Below, piece by piece: positions 1-4,980 of a stretch of DNA of 10,831 nt. Within the stretch, counting starts at the first letter, position 1. Each line of letters opens with the position of its first letter. Both the position numbers and the translations under genes were made by a program. The notes below the pieces were generated by a model, which had not been told where the DNA came from, ran no database searches, and worked only from the letters and a program-made list of their open reading frames with translations. This stretch comes from Chloroflexota bacterium (GTDB lineage Bacteria > Chloroflexota > Anaerolineae > Promineifilales > Promineifilaceae), in the NCBI GenBank assembly GCA_008501785.1, contig QQUD01000173.1:1-10831 (forward strand), given 5' to 3'.

Positions 1-213
1 ATATTATTATTATTGTCAATGGTCGGGGCTGCATTAGGCATTCTACGTCTGCTGGCTATTTTGGTGAAGCAACTACCCCAGACTCACCACACAAATGCAG
101 AACCGCGCTGGATTCGAGGTGCTGTTGCTCTGCTGCTGGGTATCAGTATCGTCTTTGCCGCATTTCCCCAACTCATCACAACCGTCGCCACACGCATTGT
201 TGGGCTATCGTGA
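1..213 (+). CDS. C-terminal end of an integral membrane protein, possibly a NuoM/NuoN/MrpD-like proton-translocating subunit (partial)
   Basis: The reading frame is open from the first base to the TGA at 211-213, so the gene begins outside the window; the ATG/TTG codons near its left edge are internal. About 70 residues are visible. They contain a leucine/isoleucine-rich helix, then a polar loop with histidines and asparagine (near QTHHTNAEPRW), then a second helix (GAVALLLGISIVFAAFPQ) and a short tail. A last transmembrane helix running into an FPQ-containing end resembles the C-termini of the antiporter-like subunits of respiratory complex I and Mrp antiporters, which often finish in a GLFPQP-type sequence. 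That resemblance is short and rests on tail features only; any polytopic membrane protein could end this way. The stop is followed within 4 bp by a palindromic repeat (217-249) that may end its transcript. Coding status is fairly safe; the family is a guess. Confidence 0.5.
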   Translation: MLLLLSMVGAALGILRLLAILVKQLPQTHHTNAEPRWIRGAVALLLGISIVFAAFPQLITTVATRIVGLS

Positions 214-216
214 GGT

Positions 217-249
217 AGGTGCAACGCACTTCCAAAGTGCGTCGCACCT
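217..249. repeat. Palindromic repeat, copy 1 (AGGTGCAACGCACTT stem)
   Basis: Two 15-nt arms (217-231 and 235-249) are complementary at 14 of 15 positions around a 3-nt loop. The single A/C mismatch is A223 against C243 on the plus strand and becomes a G-T wobble on the minus strand. It lies between the stop of the membrane protein and the start of the NusG-like gene. A second copy, differing at a few bases, is at 790-821. No T-tract follows on the plus strand, so a Rho-independent terminator role is unproven; a REP-like dispersed repeat is equally likely. Confidence 0.8.
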
Positions 250-270
250 TAAATACCCCATTAGTTTTAC

Positions 271-276
271 AGGAAG
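271..276 (+). promoter_or_regulatory. Ribosome binding site deciding the NusG-like start
   Basis: AGGAAG at 271-276 is a Shine-Dalgarno-like site 6 nt before the ATG at 283. A TTG at 277 in the same frame directly abuts it, with no spacer, so ATG 283 is preferred. Confidence 0.6.
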
Positions 277-282
277 TTGCGT

Positions 283-783
283 ATGTCAAAAGAATGGTAT
301 GCTTTACGCGTGAAGCCGCATAAAGAGAGAGCCGTTTCTCAAATGCTGCACTCGCGTGAGGTTCAGATGTTTTTCCCCACGCTGCGCGTAAAGCCGGTAA
401 ATCCCCGTTCTGCCAAAGAAAAACCTTATTTCCCAGGGTATCTATTCATCAAGGCAGATTTGAGCGAAATGGGCAAAAATGCGTTTAGCTGGATTCAAGG
501 AACGCATGGATTAGTTGTATTTGGCGGTATTCCGGCTGTTGTACCAGAACGACTGATTAATGAATTAAAAAAGCAGTTAAATGAATTGAATGCCCAACAG
601 CCTGAACGCCTGCAGGTTAAAAAAGGGGAACCAGTACGCATTGTCAGCGGCCCGTTTGCTGGTTTTGAGGCAATTTTTGATGCCCATCTGCCGGGTAGTG
701 AACGGGTGCAGGTCTTGCTTGCCTTCCTCAGCAATTACCCGCAGACAGTCAAGTTGGATGAATCCGACATTGAAAAAAAGTAA
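283..783 (+). CDS. NusG-family transcription elongation/antitermination factor (specialised paralogue, RfaH/LoaP-like)
   Basis: A 166-residue protein with the two NusG-family modules. An N-terminal NGN domain runs from about residue 3 to 95: it opens with KEWYALRVKPHKE and carries the characteristic PYFPGYLFI segment at 48-56. A KOW domain follows, KKGEPVRIVSGPFAGFEAIF at 113-132, ending near residue 160. NGN binds the RNA polymerase clamp and makes it more processive; specialised paralogues act on particular operons. The housekeeping nusG normally lies beside secE and the rplK/rplA ribosomal genes, none of which is here, so this is more likely a specialised paralogue; the target operon is not evident. 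ATG 283 is chosen for its upstream AGGAAG. Palindromic repeat copies lie on both sides (217-249 and 790-821). Family assignment is strong; the RfaH/LoaP-like role is inferred from context. Confidence 0.88.
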   Translation: MSKEWYALRVKPHKERAVSQMLHSREVQMFFPTLRVKPVNPRSAKEKPYFPGYLFIKADLSEMGKNAFSWIQGTHGLVVFGGIPAVVPERLINELKKQLNELNAQQPERLQVKKGEPVRIVSGPFAGFEAIFDAHLPGSERVQVLLAFLSNYPQTVKLDESDIEKK

Positions 784-789
784 AACCCC

Positions 790-821
790 GGTGCGACGCA
801 CTTTCCGAAGTGCGTTGCACC
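790..821. repeat. Palindromic repeat, copy 2 (GGTGCGACGCACTT stem); possible bidirectional terminator
   Basis: Arms 790-803 and 808-821 pair over 14 positions with one G-T wobble (G795/T816), loop TCCG. It shares the core GCACTT...AAGTGCGT of the copy at 217-249. It lies in the 47-bp gap between the convergent NusG-like and hydrolase genes. On the minus strand the stem is followed by GGGGTTTTAC and then by a run of T, so it could terminate hydrolase transcripts; on the plus strand only TTT follows. Presence of the hairpin is certain; terminator function is inferred. Confidence 0.75.
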
Positions 822-830
822 TTTGCTCAG

Positions 831-1634
831 CTATTGCCCCTGCAAATTTAATGCCAAAAAATCCACCGCTTCCTGCCACGCATCCCCCGCAATGCCCGGT
901 TGATTAAAATTCGTTTCTGTCACAAATCCATGCCCAACATCGGGGTAAATTGTGATTTGATTGTCGATGTCCAGGCTGTTCAGCGCCGCCTCAAATTCCA
1001 GCACTTCTTCTACAAAAATAGTCTGGTCTTCTTCGGCAAAGACACCGAGGACGGGTTGGGCTGCGGTTAACGGCCGTAACAAATCCGGATCCGTCACCAA
1101 ACTGCCATAATAAATCACCGTCAGCGCCAAATTCTCAGACTGCCGCAAACCTAGCTGCAGCGAATGGCCACCGCCAAAACAAAAACCCATCGACGCCACC
1201 CGCTCAGTGTCCACATTTTCCAAGCTGCGCAAATAGTCTAACCCGGTATCTAAATCCGAAAAAACTTGCTCTTCCGGTGTTGTCAATCGCAGCCACAGGG
1301 CACGTGGTACCTGGCTCGTCACATTCCCTCGATACCCATCCGCCGCCAGCACCACATACCCCTCGTTCGCCAGCGCTTCTGCCATAATCGTAATCGATTC
1401 ATTCATGCCCCACCATTCATGAATCATCAACACCGCCGGATGGGGTCCTGGCCCATCGGGAACCGCTAGATACCCATGCAGCTCATCTCCGCTCGCATCC
1501 GTGTATGTCACATTTGCCAACTCGGATGAACTTTGCGCAGTCAATCCATCCACAATAATAAATCCTGCCAGCAGCAGGAAGAATCCGGCGAGCAGGGCAA
1601 GTAGGGCCAGTAACAATCGTTTAATCCATTTCAT
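831..1634 (-). CDS. Membrane-anchored dienelactone hydrolase-family protein
   Basis: An alpha/beta hydrolase of 267 residues in the dienelactone hydrolase (carboxymethylenebutenolidase) family. Residues 7-28 form one long hydrophobic helix with KWIKR before it, so the catalytic domain is probably anchored outside the cytoplasmic membrane or exported. The HEWWG motif at 72-76 carries the family glutamate (E73). The nucleophile is a cysteine in GFCFGG (C152), with D203 in EEDQT and H235 in GHGF completing the Cys-Asp-His triad. The classical family opens dienelactone in chloroaromatic breakdown, but homologues act on varied esters and lactones, so the substrate is unknown. No aromatic-degradation genes are nearby. 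The start at 1634 is supported by AAGGAG on the minus strand (1641-1646), 6 nt upstream. It is convergent with the NusG-like gene and divergent from the SDR gene. Confidence 0.9.
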   Translation of the reverse strand: MKWIKRLLLALLALLAGFFLLLAGFIIVDGLTAQSSSELANVTYTDASGDELHGYLAVPDGPGPHPAVLMIHEWWGMNESITIMAEALANEGYVVLAADGYRGNVTSQVPRALWLRLTTPEEQVFSDLDTGLDYLRSLENVDTERVASMGFCFGGGHSLQLGLRQSENLALTVIYYGSLVTDPDLLRPLTAAQPVLGVFAEEDQTIFVEEVLEFEAALNSLDIDNQITIYPDVGHGFVTETNFNQPGIAGDAWQEAVDFLALNLQGQ

Positions 1635-1640
1635 AAAAGT

Positions 1641-1646
1641 CTCCTT
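1641..1646 (-). promoter_or_regulatory. Ribosome binding site of the hydrolase gene
   Basis: On the minus strand AAGGAG lies 6 nt before the ATG at 1634-1632, a strong Shine-Dalgarno match that fixes the start. Confidence 0.65.
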
Positions 1647-1692
1647 GGGAGTAGCCGTCAGGTATCAGAAAGATTGCATAAGGTCATGTTCA

Positions 1693-1726
1693 ATTATGAC
1701 AGCATAATGATTTCATGAGATATAAT
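1693..1726 (+). promoter_or_regulatory. Candidate sigma-70-type promoter with a small palindrome, upstream of the SDR gene
   Basis: A perfect TATAAT is at 1721-1726. The best -35 candidate is ATGACA at 1696-1701 (5/6 to TTGACA) with a long 19-bp spacer. A 6-bp inverted repeat ATTATG/CATAAT (1693-1698 and 1703-1708) overlaps that -35, so a repressor or activator could act there. Transcription would start about 50 bp before the SDR ATG. The long spacer keeps confidence low. Confidence 0.35.
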
Positions 1727-1772
1727 CTTCACGATGATTAATGTTTGATTGGATGACACTGACAAGCTGTGC

Positions 1773-1778
1773 AGGAGG
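1773..1778 (+). promoter_or_regulatory. Ribosome binding site of the SDR gene
   Basis: AGGAGG, a near-ideal Shine-Dalgarno sequence, lies 5 nt before the ATG at 1784 and fixes that start. Confidence 0.65.
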
Positions 1779-1783
1779 CATAA

Positions 1784-2575
1784 ATGGATTTGGGGTTAAA
1801 AGGTAAAGTGATTTTGGTGGCGGCTGCCAGTAAAGGATTGGGGTATGGCATTGCTGAAGCGGCTGCTCAGGAAGGGGCAACCGTCTGCATAGGCAGTCGC
1901 ACAGAAGCTGACATTGTGGCAGCGGCAGCCCGATTGCACAATGAGACCGGTTCTGAGGTGATGGGCATGGTGTTAGATGCCACAAGTGCTGAGTCGATCC
2001 AAAATTGGGTGGCGACAGCACAAGAACGGTTTGGCGGTATTGATGGGCTTGTGGTCAATGCGGGTGGACCACCAGCCGGTGGCTTTGATGATTTTGATGA
2101 TGCAGGTTGGCAGGCTGCATTTGAGCTTACATTGCTTAGCAGTGTGCGCATGGTTCGTGCTGCATTGCCGTCAATGCGGGCGCGTGGTGGCGGTTCGATT
2201 TTGACTGTGACATCTTCATCCGTGAAAGAGCCAATTGATATTTTACTGTTGTCAAATGTGATGCGTTCGGGTGTGGTGAGCTTGGTAAAAAGCCTTTCCC
2301 ATCAATTAGCAGGTGAGATGATTCGCGTTAACAATATTGTGCCAGGACGTATTGATACCGATAGAGTGCGGTCACTTGATGCCATTAATGCGCAGAAAGC
2401 GGCGATTTCTATTGCGGAGCAAAAGGCGAAAAGTGAGGCCACGATTCCCTGGGGACGGTATGGCACGATTCAAGAGTTTGGCAAGGCTGGCGCATTTTTG
2501 TTGTCGGATGCTGCTCGTTATATCACTGGCGAGACGTTGATTGTGGATGGCGGCGCGATGAAGACGGTTTGGTAA
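1784..2575 (+). CDS. Short-chain dehydrogenase/reductase-family protein, atypical (FabG-like without the YxxxK motif)
   Basis: A 263-residue Rossmann-fold protein of full SDR length. The nucleotide-binding segment near 13-20 reads AAASKGLG instead of the usual TGxxxGIG. NAGGPPAG at 92-99 matches the NAG motif, and S143-S145 supply the catalytic serine position. The Tyr and Lys expected about 13 and 17 residues after Ser144 are Ser157 and Arg161 (context LLSNVMRSGVVSLVK). This pattern matches a known FabG-like SDR subgroup that lacks a complete tetrad. The C-terminal part is otherwise normal (VNNIVPGRIDT near 182-192, YITGETLIVDGG near 246-257). It is usually annotated as 3-oxoacyl-ACP reductase, but with the tetrad incomplete a fatty-acid synthesis role should not be assumed. 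The start is set by AGGAGG at 1773-1778. It converges on the protease gene with only 11 bp between the two stop codons. Confidence 0.9.
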   Translation: MDLGLKGKVILVAAASKGLGYGIAEAAAQEGATVCIGSRTEADIVAAAARLHNETGSEVMGMVLDATSAESIQNWVATAQERFGGIDGLVVNAGGPPAGGFDDFDDAGWQAAFELTLLSSVRMVRAALPSMRARGGGSILTVTSSSVKEPIDILLLSNVMRSGVVSLVKSLSHQLAGEMIRVNNIVPGRIDTDRVRSLDAINAQKAAISIAEQKAKSEATIPWGRYGTIQEFGKAGAFLLSDAARYITGETLIVDGGAMKTVW

Positions 2576-2588
2576 AAACGGCCGTTTT
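2575..2588. repeat. 14-bp perfect palindrome AAAACGGCCGTTTT at a convergent gene junction
   Basis: The palindrome fills the 11-bp gap between the SDR and protease genes and overlaps both TAA stops (2573-2575 and, on the minus strand, 2589-2587). It is one of the 11 ACGGCCGT octamers in the window. With no loop bases it is a poor hairpin terminator as written. Confidence 0.85.
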
Positions 2589-4686
2589 ATGGCCCCACCA
2601 CCATCGGCAAATAAACTTGATACTTCGCTTGCACTGGAACTGAGTAAGTAACCATCTCAGTGGTGTTTGCGTTGCCATACGTCACATTCAAAGTAAAATT
2701 AATGACATGATTACCAGGTGCGTCAGGCGCAATTTCAAAATCAAAATCATCATGATTAATGGCGTAATTGCCCTCTCTAATATTGCCGAAGACACTGCAT
2801 GAATTATGAAGTGGTCCAGTAACAAAGCTGCTGTCTTCGCTGATGCATGCATATATTTTTGTGGCTGTTTCTGAGCTGTTTTTAGCTAAATTGAAGTAAA
2901 GTTCAACAGATTCGCTTGAATTTATTTTGTTGTTGTTGTTCCCACTGCTTTGATTATTATTGTCGTCGTCTACAATGAAATCACCTGTTATCAGCTCGCT
3001 ATTTGTACTGTTGCAGTTGTCATCGATGGCATAGTGGAGGGTGTATTCAGAAATTTCATCGTCGTTTTCCAATGCATCAATTTTTACGAAGTAATTACCT
3101 GCGGGCAGCGCATCTCCACCGCAAACTCGGTTAATTGTTGAAAAAGTGGTGCCATCCCCATTGTCGTTGAATTCGATCTCTTGAAAGTTGCTATCGTATA
3201 GCCACATGCGAGTGTCGCCAATTGAGCCAGATGTTTGGAGGGAAACGGCCGTTTCTCTCGCCAACGAAAAAGTAACCCAATCTTTATCACCAGCAGGAAA
3301 AATGCTGTGAATTTGCATTTTTTCATTGATAATAGGTGTTGCATTCCCTGCAACATTGTCCGGTTCATAGGTGTCACCCGACATGATTGAAAAGTAAGGC
3401 TGAATAATAGGCCACAGTTTGTCTACCCGGACGCCAGCATTCATTAAGGTATCTGTGCAGATAGCACCTCCGGCACCAAAATGATGCAAGGCCACCACGT
3501 CATGACTAGAACGGGCCAGCACCGGCGAGCCAGAACTGCCGCCAATGGTATCGCAAAAATAGCCAGTATCTGTGTTGTAACCATATCCATTGCGAATGGC
3601 ATCATCAATGCGACAAACATTGCCACTGTTTATGCTGCTTTCAATACCAAACTCACGTGGATTGCCGCTGCCATGCTGCGGAATGTAGATTACTTCTCCT
3701 AAAATGGGTGGGCGAATATCAAAATTCAGAAACCCAAACTGTTGCACCGACGCAAAATCGTTGATGGTAAATACAGCAACATCATGGATGGCATCAGCAA
3801 CAAGGAGCGTCTTGCCCATAACTTTTGTAATGTTTGGATCGACATCTCCATTACAACTGATTGCCTGGTAATTAAACCAAAGTTCAACACGCTCTACATC
3901 TGCTTGTGAATTTACACAATGTTCGTTGGTAATAATGCGGTTCAGGCTGCTGGCACGCCATGCGGTGCAAACATAGGTTCCACTGTTTTTAGTGACTAAC
4001 AGTCGGGCGACCGCATTGGATTTTTCATATTCGATAGGGTGCGAAGATGCGTAACAGATGGCATCGTATCGTTCTAGATCGGTGCAGGTTGATTCGGGCC
4101 GGTTTGTTTCGTTTAATAAGGCCACTTGGGCAGGTGAATATCCTCTGGCATATTTGTCGATGTGTAAGTGGTAGGGTTCTGGTTGTGTGGTTGTGAGGTT
4201 GTCTGGTTCGGGTGTCGTGTGGAGGGTGATAACGGCCGTATCCCCCGTAATTGACATTGCCCAAAACCCCTTACCTTCACAATCCATCAAAAAATCAGAC
4301 TCATTTGGGTATGAATATTGTTCGATACCTGTCGCATCCGAAATCGTTACATTAACCCCTGGTGGCAAACAAAACGTTTGGAAATGCACTTTGATAAACG
4401 CAGCGGCTGGTGAGTAAATAGTTCTTGATTGGCTTAATTCATTGTGAGCATTTATTTCAAGATCGATTGGAATATATTCACCAACTTGTACGAGGCCTAA
4501 TTCTTCAGAGGAGGCAACAGCGTTTAATGAAGATTCTGAGTCAAAATGATTTTGAAAGACTTTTTTCTCAGTGGCAGCAACGGCGGCTTGATTTCCATGA
4601 TAGATACCTGGAACGTTCAAAATAAAAAGACACAATAAAAAATAGGGCCAGGCGTGTTTCAACGTTGGCAAGGTCCACTTCTCCAT
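2587..4686 (-). CDS. Secreted trypsin-like serine protease with PPC domain and Asn-rich linker
   Basis: A 699-residue exported protein. A signal peptide spans about 1-37 (hydrophobic 14-25, AVA-A cleavage site near 37). An N-terminal region (about 60-200) resembles a propeptide or beta domain. The trypsin-like domain covers about 220-430: His256 in TNEHC, Asp302 in HDVAV and Ser385 in GGSSGSP form the triad. The GSSGSP form is like lysyl-endopeptidase and glutamyl-endopeptidase relatives. A bacterial pre-peptidase C-terminal (PPC) domain follows at about 437-555 (DTYEPDN...GDKDWVTF...LPAGNYFVKI). An Asp/Asn/Ser-rich linker (573-590) leads to an unassigned C-terminal beta-rich domain (about 592-688) ending in YLPMVVGP. 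Fourteen cysteines after the signal peptide suggest disulfides. A TGA directly before the ATG rules out an in-frame extension; no strong ribosome site is seen. The DNA looks AT-richer than its neighbours by eye (not computed). The natural substrate is unknown. Confidence 0.9.
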   Translation of the reverse strand: MEKWTLPTLKHAWPYFLLCLFILNVPGIYHGNQAAVAATEKKVFQNHFDSESSLNAVASSEELGLVQVGEYIPIDLEINAHNELSQSRTIYSPAAAFIKVHFQTFCLPPGVNVTISDATGIEQYSYPNESDFLMDCEGKGFWAMSITGDTAVITLHTTPEPDNLTTTQPEPYHLHIDKYARGYSPAQVALLNETNRPESTCTDLERYDAICYASSHPIEYEKSNAVARLLVTKNSGTYVCTAWRASSLNRIITNEHCVNSQADVERVELWFNYQAISCNGDVDPNITKVMGKTLLVADAIHDVAVFTINDFASVQQFGFLNFDIRPPILGEVIYIPQHGSGNPREFGIESSINSGNVCRIDDAIRNGYGYNTDTGYFCDTIGGSSGSPVLARSSHDVVALHHFGAGGAICTDTLMNAGVRVDKLWPIIQPYFSIMSGDTYEPDNVAGNATPIINEKMQIHSIFPAGDKDWVTFSLARETAVSLQTSGSIGDTRMWLYDSNFQEIEFNDNGDGTTFSTINRVCGGDALPAGNYFVKIDALENDDEISEYTLHYAIDDNCNSTNSELITGDFIVDDDNNNQSSGNNNNKINSSESVELYFNLAKNSSETATKIYACISEDSSFVTGPLHNSCSVFGNIREGNYAINHDDFDFEIAPDAPGNHVINFTLNVTYGNANTTEMVTYSVPVQAKYQVYLPMVVGP
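2927..2970 (-). repeat. Trinucleotide runs encoding the Asn/Asp linker of the protease
   Basis: Plus-strand TTG repeats (2927-2940) and ATT/GTC repeats (2952-2970) read on the coding strand as AAC and GAC/AAT codons. They make up the NNNN and DDDNNN runs of the linker. In-frame slippage here would change linker length without breaking the protein. Confidence 0.7.
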
Positions 4687-4692
4687 TCAAAT

Positions 4693-4705
4693 TGTAGTAA
4701 CTACA
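4693..4705. promoter_or_regulatory. 13-bp palindrome TGTAGTAACTACA just upstream of the protease start; candidate operator
   Basis: A perfect inverted repeat around one central base, lying 7-19 bp before the protease ATG. It could bind a dimeric regulator or form structure in the protease mRNA leader. No regulator can be named from the sequence. Confidence 0.35.
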
Positions 4706-4980
4706 GTTCAGATAAAACCAGGCGAACCCATTCTGATAAGGAACGAGTTGTAGGTAAATATGATCATAGGCAAATTGGATGTGATTATCAAGAGGGAAAA
4801 GTGTCAACTATCTAGCGCATTTTTTAATTAAAAATGGCTAATGGCATTTATAGCTTCTGCTTGATAGATGACTGTCAGATAAAAATCACCCCCTGTAACG
4901 TGTAAAAGCCTAAAATTACGGGATAATTAAAAGGTGGATGTAGATTTCACATCCGCCGTTCAGTTAAAGGTAAGATTTTT
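4706..4980. other. Divergent intergenic region between the protease and ABC exporter genes
   Basis: AT-rich, no credible gene. It holds an AT-rich foldback at 4818-4836 (CATTTTT and AAAAATG arms, 5-nt loop, extendable by AGC/GCT past one bulged base). It also holds a leader hairpin at 4933-4957. No clear paired -35/-10 boxes could be assigned for either gene, although both must be expressed outward from here. Confidence 0.5.
4933..4957 (+). promoter_or_regulatory. Hairpin in the 5' leader of the ABC exporter
   Basis: GGTGGATGT (4933-4941) pairs with ACATCCGCC (4949-4957) over 9 bp, including one G-U wobble, with a 7-nt loop. It lies 23 bp before the ATG. No T-tract follows, so attenuation is unlikely from this element alone; it might affect translation or mRNA stability. 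Confidence 0.45.

Noticed and set aside
277..282. TTG at 277 as the start of the NusG-like gene
   Set aside because: It directly abuts the AGGAAG ribosome site, leaving no spacer; ATG 283 has proper spacing and the family begins there.
4568..4807. 79-residue minus-strand open frame at the protease 5' end
   Set aside because: Most of it overlaps the protease signal peptide or lies in its AT-rich upstream region, and it shows no coding character.
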